A DNA stretch of 64,000 bases from Sedimenticola thiotaurini (GCF_001007875.1 NZ_CP011412.1:1612001-1676000), one strand, 5' to 3'; positions 24,414 through 33,224 are shown, numbered from the stretch's first letter. Program-made: numbers and translations. The notes: generated by a model from the letters alone, not told the origin.

Positions 24414-25325
24414 CTATGGACGGCGTGGCAGCAGCTTCAGAGGATCAACAGGCGCTCCATTGCGTCTGATTTCAAAATGAAGCATGGGCTTTCCGTTTCC
24501 ATCGTTGCCCATTTCTGCGATACGCCTTCCCTTCTTGACCGTATCTCCCTCTTTAACATGGATTTTTTTATTGTGACCATAAGCACTTAGATAATTTTTA
24601 TTATGTTTTATAATAACGAGCCGTCCGTAGCCGATCAGTCCACTTCCAGCATATACAACCTTCCCTGTCTCTGCCGCCTTGACTGATGCACCGTAGCGCC
24701 CCTTGATTTTGACGCCCTTCTTTACCGGATCACCCTTCACGAAACGCTGCACCACTGTACCATCCGTAGGCCATAACCAGCGCAACTCAGAGCTATTATT
24801 AACTATTTTCCCTTTACTCTGGCTTGATGATACCTTCTTTTTAGCCGATTGGGATACCTGCTTAACAGATACTACCGGTTTCTTCTTGGTCGCGGCACCT
24901 TTGGTTTGTGGGGTTTTGACCGTAGCAGATTTGGCTACCCGTTTCTGCACCGGGCGCGTCAGGCGCAACCGCTGCCCCGGATAGATAATATAGGGAGAAC
25001 GAATGCCGTTCCAGCTCGCCACAGAGCGGTAATCGATGCCAAAACGCCAGGCGATGGAGTAGAGAGTGTCCCCTTTTTGGACCCGGTAGACGGTGGGTCT
25101 GCTACTCCGCTGCGGCTGGGAGGACGGTTGTTCGCGGGATACAACCGGCGCCCGCACCGGTGCACTGCAACCCGCCAGATCGCCGATCAGTAGCAACACT
25201 ACCAGTCCGGTGGTCAGCAGTCGCTCTTTGCGGGAGATAAGCCACAGGGGAAAACGCCTGGCTCCGCTGTCATTGGCCCGGACCGCTATCATCTTGCCAC
25301 GCGCTTTACCTGCCAATATCACCAC
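24414..25325 (-). CDS. nlpD: NlpD-type lipoprotein, LysM + degenerate LytM (M23) domain
   Basis: 303 residues. A membrane anchor with lipobox (about 36-53, ending LAGC) directs it to the envelope. A LysM domain (about 80-125, YRVQKGDTLYSIAWRF) binds peptidoglycan, a Lys/Ser-rich linker follows, and the C-terminal M23 domain (about 195-300) ends PMLHFEIRRNGAPVDP. The zinc-binding HxH is reduced to LHF, and the first His-Asp pair is also absent, so it should be an amidase activator (AmiC in E. coli) rather than an enzyme. GTG 25325 has AGGGGA close upstream; ATG 25292 is an alternative. It follows yqaA by 15 bases and precedes rpoS. Confidence 0.93.
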   Translation of the reverse strand: MVILAGKARGKMIAVRANDSGARRFPLWLISRKERLLTTGLVVLLLIGDLAGCSAPVRAPVVSREQPSSQPQRSSRPTVYRVQKGDTLYSIAWRFGIDYRSVASWNGIRSPYIIYPGQRLRLTRPVQKRVAKSATVKTPQTKGAATKKKPVVSVKQVSQSAKKKVSSSQSKGKIVNNSSELRWLWPTDGTVVQRFVKGDPVKKGVKIKGRYGASVKAAETGKVVYAGSGLIGYGRLVIIKHNKNYLSAYGHNKKIHVKEGDTVKKGRRIAEMGNDGNGKPMLHFEIRRNGAPVDPLKLLPRRP

Positions 25326-25340
25326 TTCCCCTATAACGGG

Positions 25341-25925
25341 CTATCCGTACAATTTCACCCCGGCAATGGTCAGGCCGAGCACCACCACCATAGCCCAGCC
25401 AATCCGATCAACATACTTGTGCAGTGTCGCCTCCATACGTTCCCCTCCCCAGGCCATCAGCCCGGCCACCATGAAGAACCGGGCACCTCGTCCGATCGCT
25501 GACGCCAGGATGAACGGCAGCAGTGCCATGGAGATGACACCGGCAGAGATGGTGAAGAGTTTGTAAGGTATGGGTGAGAATCCGGCCAGGAAGATCGCCC
25601 AGAACCCCCACTCATCGAACCAGCCTCGCACCTGAATATACTTCGGATAGTAACCGGCATCCTTGAGCAGGGGCTCAATCAGTTCAAAAGCGAACATGCC
25701 GATCAGGTACCCCAGCAAGCCACCCAGCACTGAGGCAATGGTCGTCAGGGAGGCCAGATTCCAGGCCTTGGCCGGATTAGCCAGGGTCATGGGGGCCAGC
25801 ATCACATCCGGCGGGATCGGAAAGAAAGAGGATTCCGCAAAACTGAGTCCGGCCAGGTAACGCGGGGCATGGCGGTGTCGCGACCAGTCCAGCACCCGGG
25901 CATAGAGCCAGGAAAAGAGCTTCAT
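25341..25925 (-). CDS. yqaA: YqaA/DedA-family inner membrane protein
   Basis: 194 residues with four to five hydrophobic segments. The SNARE-associated/DedA pattern is visible in FAESSFFPIPPDVMLAPM (about 29-46) and in FLAGFSPIPYKLFTISAGV (about 113-131), where the conserved Gly, Pro and Arg sites of the family lie. Members may act as proton-driven lipid or small-molecule transporters. Its ATG overlaps the pcm stop by 1 nt (TAATG on the minus strand), so it belongs to the surE-pcm-yqaA-nlpD-rpoS unit. Confidence 0.9.
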   Translation of the reverse strand: MKLFSWLYARVLDWSRHRHAPRYLAGLSFAESSFFPIPPDVMLAPMTLANPAKAWNLASLTTIASVLGGLLGYLIGMFAFELIEPLLKDAGYYPKYIQVRGWFDEWGFWAIFLAGFSPIPYKLFTISAGVISMALLPFILASAIGRGARFFMVAGLMAWGGERMEATLHKYVDRIGWAMVVVLGLTIAGVKLYG

Positions 25926-26590
25926 TAAAGTGTTCCCCCTAACAGGGGTACAAAGACCACCTGTTCCAGTAACTCCTTGTCATAGCCGGTACGGGTTCTG
26001 GTCACCCTCACCAGCACCTGCTCGGAACGATTGCCGATGGGCAGGATCATGACCCCCCCAACACGCAGCTGATCCACCAGCGCCCGGGGAATACCCTCGG
26101 GCGCCGCCGTAACCAGTATGCCATCGAAGGGGGCATATTCCGGCAGCCCCATGCCGCCATCCCGATGGTGCAGGCGAATATTGCGGATATGCAGCTCCTG
26201 AAAGCGTTTCCTGGCCTGTAACTGGAGCGATTTGATCCGCTCAACGCTATAGACCCGCTTTACCAGCCTGGACAGGATGGCTGTCTGATACCCCGAACCG
26301 GTACCGATCTCCAGCACCGTCTCCATGGGCCCTGTCCCTTCCAGCAGCAACTCGGTCATCCGGGCGACGATGAAAGGCTGGGAGATGGTCTGCCCCTGCC
26401 CGATCGGCAGGGCTGTATCCTCGTAGGCGCGACTGGCCAGGGCCTCTTCCACAAAGATGTGCCGTGGGGTATTACGGATTGCTTCCAGCACTGCCTGATT
26501 GGCGATGCCCTCATCCCGCAGGCGCTGCACCAGGCGCTCCCGGGTCCGCTGTGAAGTCATGCCAATACCGCGATGTAGCGAACTGCTCAT
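25925..26590 (-). CDS. pcm: Protein-L-isoaspartate O-methyltransferase Pcm
   Basis: 221 residues from ATG 26590, which overlaps the surE stop as ATGA. The longer frame to 26611 would overlap surE by 25 nt and is rejected. The family strings [20 protein letters not shown] and the SAM-binding [15 protein letters not shown] are intact, followed by [11 protein letters not shown] and the C-terminal VFVPLLGG. The enzyme methylates isoaspartyl residues in damaged proteins and starts their repair. It usually travels with surE, rpoS and nlpD, as it does here. Confidence 0.97.
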   Translation of the reverse strand: MSSSLHRGIGMTSQRTRERLVQRLRDEGIANQAVLEAIRNTPRHIFVEEALASRAYEDTALPIGQGQTISQPFIVARMTELLLEGTGPMETVLEIGTGSGYQTAILSRLVKRVYSVERIKSLQLQARKRFQELHIRNIRLHHRDGGMGLPEYAPFDGILVTAAPEGIPRALVDQLRVGGVMILPIGNRSEQVLVRVTRTRTGYDKELLEQVVFVPLLGGTL

Positions 26591-27339
26591 TGACCTATCC
26601 TGCCCAGCCACTCCCCGAGCCGGTCGATATCGCTGTATCGGGTCAGATCAACCTGGAGCGGGGTGACGGAGACATAGCCCTCCCTGACCGCATGAAAATC
26701 GGTCCCCTGGCCGGCATCCTGTTCCAGTCCGGCGGGCCCGACCCAGTAGATCGTTCTACCACGGGGATCGGTATCCCGCACCACCGGTTCGGCCCGATGA
26801 CGATGACCGAGACGGGTCACCTGGTAGCCTTTCAACGCCTCGTAGGGCAGATCGGGGATATTGACATTGATAATGGTGTCCGATGCGAGAGGATTGGCCT
26901 GGAGGTGCTCCACCAGTTCCCTGGCGACCCGTGCTCCGGTCTCGAAATAGAGCGGATCGTGGGCGTTCATGGATAGCGCTATGGCCGGTAAACCAAGGAA
27001 CCGGCCCTCGGTGGCGGCAGCCACGGTGCCGGAATAGAGCACATCATCACCCAGGTTGGCCCCGGCGTTGATGCCGGCGATCACCATATCCGGTTCATCC
27101 TCCAGCAGCCCGGTGATGGCCAGGTGGACGCAGTCAGTGGGCGTACCGTCGACCCGTATAAATCCATTATCCGCCATCTCGGCCCGGATAGGATATTCCA
27201 GGGTCAGGGAGTTGCTGGCCCCGCTACGATTCCGCTCCGGGGCCACCACGGTAATCTCTGCCAGTCCGGACAGCTCCTCGGCCAGCATTTTCAGGCCGGG
27301 AGCCAGGTAGCCATCATCGTTACTCAACAATATTTTCAT
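26587..27339 (-). CDS. surE: 5'/3'-nucleotidase SurE
   Basis: 250 residues, full length. The metal-binding N-terminus [16 protein letters not shown] and the motifs [30 protein letters not shown] and SGINxG-like [19 protein letters not shown] are all present. SurE dephosphorylates nucleoside monophosphates and polyphosphate and is linked to stationary-phase survival. It heads the surE-pcm-yqaA-nlpD-rpoS set and diverges from the Smr gene at 27497. Confidence 0.97.
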   Translation of the reverse strand: MKILLSNDDGYLAPGLKMLAEELSGLAEITVVAPERNRSGASNSLTLEYPIRAEMADNGFIRVDGTPTDCVHLAITGLLEDEPDMVIAGINAGANLGDDVLYSGTVAAATEGRFLGLPAIALSMNAHDPLYFETGARVARELVEHLQANPLASDTIINVNIPDLPYEALKGYQVTRLGHRHRAEPVVRDTDPRGRTIYWVGPAGLEQDAGQGTDFHAVREGYVSVTPLQVDLTRYSDIDRLGEWLGRIGQ

Positions 27340-27496
27340 ACGAAATCAACACGCCAGGTACTCGGGTTTAAAGATCAAACTATACTGGAAATAGTGCAAC
27401 TACTCGACCTGCAACACGATGCAGGATCACCTCTTCCGTTATCTAACGGCAGGATTGCGGTTCAATTGATCCCGGAATGATATACTCCCCCCCGGT

Positions 27497-28057
27497 ATGA
27501 GTGACCATGAGCAAAAAGACGGGGATGATATCGATCTCCTGTTTCAACAGGCGATGGAAGATGCCGTGCCACATCAACACGACAAAACCACCCCCTACAA
27601 ACCCGGTCTGAAACCGGTCCCGCTGCCGCCCAATCCGAAAGCAACCGGCGATGAGTTGAGTGATGAATTCATCGATCTCAATATCGAAACGGGCGAGGAA
27701 CTGGAGTTTGTCCGCCCCGGTGTTCAGCAACGGCTGTTTCAGGATCTGCGCCGGGGCAAAATCCCGCCCGAGGATATGCTTGATCTGCATGGACTCCGGG
27801 TGGTGGAAGCACGTCGGGAGCTGGCGGGCTTTCTGACCCATGCCATCCGCTATCGTCTACGGGTGGTGCAGATCATTCATGGCAAAGGCTACCGCTCGGA
27901 AGACCGCCAGCCGGTGTTGAAACAGAAAATCAACCAGTGGTTACGTCAGCGCCACGAAGTACTGGCCTTCTGTTCCGCGCCCCGGTTTGACGGGGGCACC
28001 GGTGCGGCCTATGTGCTGCTCTCGCGGAAAGGCTTCAGGGAAGAGGCGTCGCGATAG
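27497..28057 (+). CDS. Smr-domain protein (SmrA/YdaL-like)
   Basis: 186 residues. A polar, acidic N-terminal region (about 1-90) leads to the Smr domain (about 95-180), with LDLHGLRVVEARRELAGFL, the IHGKG motif and CSAPRFDGGTGAAYVLL. Smr domains are nucleases or nucleic-acid binders; SmrB in E. coli cleaves mRNA at collided ribosomes. Its last 49 bases overlap the 3' end of truD on the opposite strand. The upstream 157 bases contain a CCGTTA-TC-TAACGG inverted repeat (27436-27449) and a TGATATACT extended -10 element. Confidence 0.92.
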   Translation: MSDHEQKDGDDIDLLFQQAMEDAVPHQHDKTTPYKPGLKPVPLPPNPKATGDELSDEFIDLNIETGEELEFVRPGVQQRLFQDLRRGKIPPEDMLDLHGLRVVEARRELAGFLTHAIRYRLRVVQIIHGKGYRSEDRQPVLKQKINQWLRQRHEVLAFCSAPRFDGGTGAAYVLLSRKGFREEASR

Positions 28058-29076
28058 TCAACGCACTCCCGTAACAAGGCCGTGGCAAAACACCCTTTGG
28101 GCAGACGGAAATCGAGCTCCAGCAGGTCATCCCGCTGATTCCAGGTCAGATCACTTACTGCGATGCGCAGCGCACGCCGCTCCATCTGCAGTCCGAAACG
28201 CTCCAGTCCTTCACACCAGAACTGTTCCGGCTCCAGCAGTGCCGATTCCAGTGCCGCCACTTCTCCCGACACCATGCGCTCACCACGTCCCCACAGGGGA
28301 CCGGAGAGATGGATATCCATACGCTCCAGGCGTTCCATGATCTCATCATCCGGGCTGGGCGCCGCAAAACTGCTGCGGGTACCGGCCAGCATCATCCGCT
28401 CTCCCTTCAGGGGTCGGTTCCAGTTGCCCGCCTCAACCCGGGCGGCCAGCACCTTGTTGAACAGCAGTGCGCGAACGGCGGAGAGGTAGAATCCCCGTTT
28501 GTCCCGTTTGACCCGTTTCAACTCCCCGTTGAACAGGGCGCGGGCGGATCGCAGGTTGGCATCATCCGTGCCGAACCGCTGCTCGCCAAAGTAGTTGGGA
28601 ACCCCCTCCCGGCGAATGGTCTCCAGGGTGCTCTGTAACGCCTTAGTATCACCCTCCAGCGCCCTGATCCGGATTCTGAAGCGGTTGCCCTTGAGCGCAC
28701 CAACCCGGAGTTTGCGACTATGCCGGACACTCTCAAGGACCTGGAATTCCGGCGACTCAAGCGCACTCCAATCGGGCTCCGGCTTACCCGCCAGGCGCAC
28801 CGAGAACCACTGTCGGGTCAGGGCGTGTCGATCCTTCAAACCGGCATAACTGACATCCATCCGGGATACCCCGGCCAGACGGGCCAACTGGCCCGCTACC
28901 CAGGCGGTATTGCTGTTGCGCTTCTCCACATGCAGCAGCCGATGCTCCCCCTCACCATCCGGCTCCACCAGCGGGATCTCATCAACCATGAAGTCCTCGG
29001 GAATGGAACGGATAAGGCCGGAACACCGGGGGGTACCATTGGCGAAAGGCAGAAGCCTGTTGTCTTGTTCGGTCAC
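28009..29076 (-). CDS. truD: tRNA pseudouridine(13) synthase TruD
   Basis: 355 residues from GTG 29076 (TEQDNRLLPFANG at the N-terminus). The frame runs on to 29241, but that part overlaps the kinase gene and has no homology-like content. The catalytic aspartate lies in SYAGLKDRHALTRQWFSV. GNRFRIRIR and VPNYFGEQRFG are TruD signatures, the latter forming the RNA-binding base. It modifies U13 of tRNA-Glu. Its 3' end overlaps the convergent Smr gene by 49 bases. Confidence 0.94.
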   Translation of the reverse strand: MTEQDNRLLPFANGTPRCSGLIRSIPEDFMVDEIPLVEPDGEGEHRLLHVEKRNSNTAWVAGQLARLAGVSRMDVSYAGLKDRHALTRQWFSVRLAGKPEPDWSALESPEFQVLESVRHSRKLRVGALKGNRFRIRIRALEGDTKALQSTLETIRREGVPNYFGEQRFGTDDANLRSARALFNGELKRVKRDKRGFYLSAVRALLFNKVLAARVEAGNWNRPLKGERMMLAGTRSSFAAPSPDDEIMERLERMDIHLSGPLWGRGERMVSGEVAALESALLEPEQFWCEGLERFGLQMERRALRIAVSDLTWNQRDDLLELDFRLPKGCFATALLRECVDYRDASSLKPFRESST

Positions 29077-29149
29077 GGGAAGTCCGGGTTGTTGGAAAGC
29101 GGTTATTCTAACCCAACGGGCAGGATATCGCTGAAGTGATCTGGATGAT

Positions 29150-31054
29150 TCAGCCGGCCGGGAGCGACCGTTTGCCGGGCAGTTGCAGGACAAAGCGGGC
29201 CCCACTCCCGGGCACGTTTTCCACCCGCAGATCACCGCCATAGTTCTCCCTGATGATAAAGTAGGAGACCGACAACCCCAACCCGGTACCCACGCCGATC
29301 GGCTTGGTGGTGAAGAAGGGTTCGAAAATCCGCTTGGTCAGCTCTTCCGGGATACCCGGCCCGTTATCTTCCACCTCCACCCGGATGCGTTGGGAACCGC
29401 CCTTGATTCTGAGGATGAAACGGGGATCGGTCAGAGGCGGGCGGCACTCGGCCATCGCCTGGGCGCCGTTCTTGAGCAGATTGAGCAGCACCTGCTGTAT
29501 ATGGCTGGGCTCACACTCCACCGCACATAACTGCTCGTCATATTCACGTATGATCTGTATCTGTCTGAAGTCGAAACCATCTTCCAGGCGATAGTCATTC
29601 GCCGCCAGTTCAAGGGACTGCTCCATCAGATCGCGCATGTTGCAGTTTTCAAGGTGCCGGCTGCCCTTCCGGCTGAAACTGAGCATGTTATCGACAATTT
29701 TCGCAGCCCGTTTGCCAGACTCACGAATCCGCTCGATCATCTCGTAAACCTTACGCTCCGAGAGGTAGCGGGATACCGAGTCAATATTGGTACCACAGGC
29801 TTCAGCGGTCTTGATATTGGCCGCCAGATCGGGACTGATCCGGTTTTGCATAACCTGAACATTCTGCAGAATGCCGGCCAGCGGGTTGTTGATCTCATGG
29901 GCCATACCGGCCGCCAATCCACCAACCGAAAGCATCTTTTCCGATTGGATCATCATCTCTTCAATACGCACCCGCTCGGTCACATCATCGATCCGAATCA
30001 CCGCCCCATCGATGCCGTTGGTGGTCAGCGGGTAGATAGTCACATCATAAAGCCGGGCCACCTCACCGGCACTGAACCGGAGCCGTTGATCATGCGAGGA
30101 GAGTCCCTTGTAGACGGCATCCTTGATATGCCCCATCTCCTGGGCCAACTGGGGGAACAGCTGCATCAGATCCTCACCCTCCGCCTCGGAGGCGCTCACC
30201 CCGGTGAGCTGCTCAGCCTGCCGGTTCCACTGAATGACACGACAAGCCACATCTACACAGATCAACGAGGAGGGCATGGAGTCCACCACGTTGGTGAGCA
30301 GGTTCCGTAACCGGTTAAGCTCCGCCTCGGACTCCTCCTGCTGCCAGATATGCTGTCGATACTCTTCAAAAACCCGGTTCCCCTTATCCACCAGCAGTCC
30401 GATCTCGTCATCCTGGTGACCAGATGGCATGGCAATCCTGACGTTGTACTCATCCCCGGGATTGATCGCCGCAAAGGATGCGGCGGTTTTCATTAACGGC
30501 TTGGTCAGGGTCAGATAAAACATGATGCTCAGGAGCAGCGCCAACACCAGCATCTGAATAATGCTGAACAGCAGAATCAACCGGGCACGATCAAAAAAAC
30601 CCAGTGTCACCAGATAGGGATCGATCATTACAGAGATGCTACCCACTGGCTGAGCACGCTCGGACCACTCCAGCTCAAGCCGGTAGGCCTTGCTGTTACC
30701 CATCAGCAGATCAGCCAACTGGCGCAGCGGAAAGTCCACCCGGGGGCGATCGGCACTGGCCAGTTGCTTGCCCAGATCATCCTGGATCTCCACCTGAAAC
30801 ACCGGGGGATACTCAAACAGGCCATTGACCACCTGCCGGGCCAGGCTGTTATCCAGGTTATAGGCAGCCTGGGCAGCGGAGGATTCCACCACATGCAGTA
30901 CCTGGCTGACCGCCTCATCCACATGCCGTTTCTCCCGTTCCAGGTCAACGGCGATCTGATAGAACGAGATCACCAGACCGATAAAAAATACCGTCATCAC
31001 GGTGATCAGGGTCTGCTTATAGGTCAGGCTGTGCCTGCGTTTTATCCCCACCAC
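29150..31054 (-). CDS. Membrane sensor histidine kinase, HAMP-PAS-HisKA-HATPase (NtrB/FlrB-like)
   Basis: 634 residues from a GTG. Transmembrane helices at about 14-34 and 158-182 enclose a periplasmic sensor of about 120 residues. A HAMP-like segment (about 183-240) and a PAS domain (about 252-360, VVDSMPSSLICVDVACRVIQW) lead to HisKA, with phospho-accepting His386 in GMAHEINNPLAGIL, and HATPase_c (about 510-625, NLLKNGAQAM, DNGPGI and GVGTGLGLSVSYFI). The NtrB-like HisKA suggests a sigma-54-type response regulator partner, but none is adjacent. It sits between ispF and truD, which are neighbours in most relatives. Confidence 0.92.
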   Translation of the reverse strand: MVGIKRRHSLTYKQTLITVMTVFFIGLVISFYQIAVDLEREKRHVDEAVSQVLHVVESSAAQAAYNLDNSLARQVVNGLFEYPPVFQVEIQDDLGKQLASADRPRVDFPLRQLADLLMGNSKAYRLELEWSERAQPVGSISVMIDPYLVTLGFFDRARLILLFSIIQMLVLALLLSIMFYLTLTKPLMKTAASFAAINPGDEYNVRIAMPSGHQDDEIGLLVDKGNRVFEEYRQHIWQQEESEAELNRLRNLLTNVVDSMPSSLICVDVACRVIQWNRQAEQLTGVSASEAEGEDLMQLFPQLAQEMGHIKDAVYKGLSSHDQRLRFSAGEVARLYDVTIYPLTTNGIDGAVIRIDDVTERVRIEEMMIQSEKMLSVGGLAAGMAHEINNPLAGILQNVQVMQNRISPDLAANIKTAEACGTNIDSVSRYLSERKVYEMIERIRESGKRAAKIVDNMLSFSRKGSRHLENCNMRDLMEQSLELAANDYRLEDGFDFRQIQIIREYDEQLCAVECEPSHIQQVLLNLLKNGAQAMAECRPPLTDPRFILRIKGGSQRIRVEVEDNGPGIPEELTKRIFEPFFTTKPIGVGTGLGLSVSYFIIRENYGGDLRVENVPGSGARFVLQLPGKRSLPAG

Positions 31055-31088
31055 TGCTCCCGATCTGTTGCACCCATGAGGTCAGCCC

Positions 31089-31583
31089 TCAGCGGGCAGA
31101 ACCTGTGTCCGCGACCGCCTCCAGAAGTACCACGGCATAACAGGCGATACCCTCTCCGCGACCGGCAAAGCCCATGCCTTCGGTCGTGGTCGCCTTGATG
31201 TTGATCTTGCCTGGATCGCTGTGCAGATCTTCACTCATGTTTCTGCGCATCGATTCGATATGCGGACTAAGCTTGGGCGCCTGCGCCACCACGGTGATAT
31301 CCGCGTTACCCAGTCTCCAACCCTCGCTGTCCAGCAGCTGCATCACCCGCTTGAGCAGCTGGCGGCTGTCGATGTTTTTGTATTCCGCACTGTTGTCTGG
31401 AAAATGGTAACCGATATCCCGCAAACCTGCAGCGCCCAGCAGCGCATCACAGAGCGCGTGGATTAACACATCGCCATCCGAATGCGCCTCCAGCCCGAAC
31501 GGGTGTTGAATCTCCACGCCCCCCAGGATCAGGGGCCTGCCGGGCCCAAACCGGTGGGCATCATAGCCCTGGCCAATCCGCAT
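31089..31583 (-). CDS. ispF: 2-C-methyl-D-erythritol 2,4-cyclodiphosphate synthase IspF
   Basis: 164 residues. The zinc-site N-terminus RIGQGYDAHRFGPGRPLILG and the DVLIHALCDALLGA motif are intact, as are ADITVVAQAPKLSPH and the C-terminal TTTEGMGFAGRGEGIACYAV. IspF is the fifth enzyme of the MEP isoprenoid pathway. In many relatives it follows ispD directly; here the oppositely oriented dsrC-like gene separates them, so ispF must have its own promoter or be read through that gene. Confidence 0.98.
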   Translation of the reverse strand: MRIGQGYDAHRFGPGRPLILGGVEIQHPFGLEAHSDGDVLIHALCDALLGAAGLRDIGYHFPDNSAEYKNIDSRQLLKRVMQLLDSEGWRLGNADITVVAQAPKLSPHIESMRRNMSEDLHSDPGKINIKATTTEGMGFAGRGEGIACYAVVLLEAVADTGSAR

Positions 31584-31671
31584 TGTATCTCCTCACTGAC
31601 TGATCAATATTTGAGACCCCTATATGCCCGCCCCTTCCCCCGCAATCAGCAGCACAGGGCACTATGAGCTA

Positions 31672-31691
31672 ATCTTGTTGTATAACAAGAT
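31672..31691. promoter_or_regulatory. Perfect palindrome upstream of the dsrC-like gene
   Basis: ATCTTGTT-GTAT-AACAAGAT is an inverted repeat with 8-bp arms, 48 bases before the dsrC-like ATG and 88 bases before the divergent ispF start. The 20-bp size and 4-base spacer are those of FNR/Crp-type sites, but the half-site TTGTT differs from the FNR TTGAT. Confidence 0.5.
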
Positions 31692-31739
31692 GAAGGGCAT
31701 AAGCGTTGTAATGTCTCATCATATAGGGAGGACAGGAAG

Positions 31740-32093
31740 ATGCAAAAAACTGATGCTACCCCGTTCGAACTGCGCCAGATTCATCCAATGCCGGATAGTT
31801 TTTACGATTGGAACGAAACGTTGGCAAAACAGCTGGCGGCGGAAGAGCAGATTGAACTGACTGACCAGCACTGGCAGGTGATCCACTTCTTGAGAAACCA
31901 CTGTGACGCACCGGGCAGGGGGTGCAGCGCCAGGCTGCTGCTCAAAACACTGAGTCGGCAATTCCGCAACCAGGGCGGTAAGCGCTATCTCTATACCCTG
32001 TTCCCCAGGGGGCCGGTGGTGCAGGGCTGTAAAATCGCCGGCATACCGCTCCCCCGATACGCCCTGGATCTCTCATTCGGCAGCGTGCACTGA
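31740..32093 (+). CDS. DsrC/TusE-family protein with only one of the two C-terminal cysteines
   Basis: 117 residues of the DsrC/TusE fold: [35 protein letters not shown], and the C-terminal [19 protein letters not shown]. DsrC normally has CysB in this CKIAG motif and CysA 11 residues later at the C-terminus. Here Cys97 occupies the CysB position, but residue 108, where CysA should be, is alanine, and the tail ([13 protein letters not shown]) is unlike the usual PKPTGCV. Extra cysteines at 55 and 62 replace the normal YYEEYQ region. It cannot form the DsrC trisulfide in the standard way, so it may be a regulator or a different sulfur carrier. A GGAGG and an AGGA site precede the ATG. Confidence 0.87.
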   Translation: MQKTDATPFELRQIHPMPDSFYDWNETLAKQLAAEEQIELTDQHWQVIHFLRNHCDAPGRGCSARLLLKTLSRQFRNQGGKRYLYTLFPRGPVVQGCKIAGIPLPRYALDLSFGSVH

Positions 32094-32114
32094 CCAGCAG
32101 GAGTATTCAGTCGG

Positions 32115-32828
32115 TCAATCCCTGGCCTGCTGATCCAGATAAAAACCGGCCAGAACCAGGTCCTCTGGCCGGGTGATCTTTATATTGTCAGCGTGACCTT
32201 CAACCAGCAGCGGCTGTCGGCCGGCCAACTCCATGGCACTGGCCTCGTCGGTCACCAGTCGATTATTGGTGAGCGCCTGCTCTAGCGCCCTTTGCAGTTC
32301 GGCACAGCGAAACATCTGTGGCGTAAAGGCGCGCCAGAGCCGATCCCGGGGAACGGTTTCAACTATTGTTGCTGCCTGATCATCAGCCCGCTTAATCGTG
32401 TCACTGACCGGCACAGCCAACAGACCGCCCACGGGATGATCCCGGAGATTTTGCATCAGCTTATCCAGATCACTCTGTCTCAGGCAGGGACGTGCTGCAT
32501 CATGCACCAGCACCCAGTCGTCGGGATCTGCCTCGTCTTGCAGCGCCAGCAGGCCATTCAATACGGAATCAGCCCGCTCCCGACCACCGATCACCTGCTG
32601 CACCCGGGGGTGGTTTGCGTAGTCGCTGCCGGCCCACCAGTTATCCGTGCTAGAGATCGCCACAATCACCCGGGTAATGGCGGGATGCTCCACCAGCGTC
32701 TGCAAGGTGTGGTCGATCACCAGGCGATTCTGCAGGGTCAGGTACTGCTTAGGTACAGCCCCACCCATACGACGGCCGATCCCCGCCGCCGGTACAACTG
32801 CCCAATAGCGCCGGCCTGCCTCACTCAC
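32115..32828 (-). CDS. ispD: 2-C-methyl-D-erythritol 4-phosphate cytidylyltransferase IspD
   Basis: 237 residues. The nucleotide-binding N-terminus VVPAAGIGRRMGGAVPKQYL, the RADSVLNGL motif, VHDAARPCL and VTDEASAMEL are present. It makes CDP-methylerythritol in the MEP pathway. Its start overlaps the ftsB stop by 4 nt, as in E. coli. It is followed by the convergent dsrC-like gene instead of ispF. Confidence 0.97.
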   Translation of the reverse strand: MSEAGRRYWAVVPAAGIGRRMGGAVPKQYLTLQNRLVIDHTLQTLVEHPAITRVIVAISSTDNWWAGSDYANHPRVQQVIGGRERADSVLNGLLALQDEADPDDWVLVHDAARPCLRQSDLDKLMQNLRDHPVGGLLAVPVSDTIKRADDQAATIVETVPRDRLWRAFTPQMFRCAELQRALEQALTNNRLVTDEASAMELAGRQPLLVEGHADNIKITRPEDLVLAGFYLDQQARD

Positions 32829-33118
32829 TGGTCGGGTTTCCGGGGCTCGATGATCTGGTAGAATATCTCCCCCTCCCGGACCATACCCAGGTCATTGCGG
32901 GCACGCTCCTCGATCGCTTCCAGGCCATTCTTCAGGTCATCCACCTCTGCCTGTAGTGCCTGATTACGTCGCTGCATCTGCAACAGCTGCTCCTTCTGCT
33001 GGGCGATATCCTGCTTCAGCCGGTACAGATCAGCCAGACTCCCCTCGCCCACCCAGAGGCGATACTGGAGCACCGCCAACATGGCGACAAGTAGCAGCAT
33101 CAGAATCCGTATCATCAT
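32825..33118 (-). CDS. ftsB: Cell division protein FtsB
   Basis: 97 residues. One N-terminal transmembrane helix (about 3-21) is followed by a periplasmic coiled coil (about 25-75, rich in Leu and Gln, QQKEQLLQMQRRNQALQAEV). The conserved motif ERARNDLGMVREGEIFYQII comes last. FtsB forms a complex with FtsL and FtsQ at the septum. It sits between eno and ispD, the standard place. Confidence 0.95.
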   Translation of the reverse strand: MMIRILMLLLVAMLAVLQYRLWVGEGSLADLYRLKQDIAQQKEQLLQMQRRNQALQAEVDDLKNGLEAIEERARNDLGMVREGEIFYQIIEPRKPDQ

Positions 33119-33224
33119 CTACAGTGACTTCTATCGGGTTACCCGGCAGCAGGGTTCGGGGAAATTCAGCAGGTGGGCGGGATCAGACGGAGCAACCGGT
33201 GCCGGTCACCCCGCCTGACACTTC

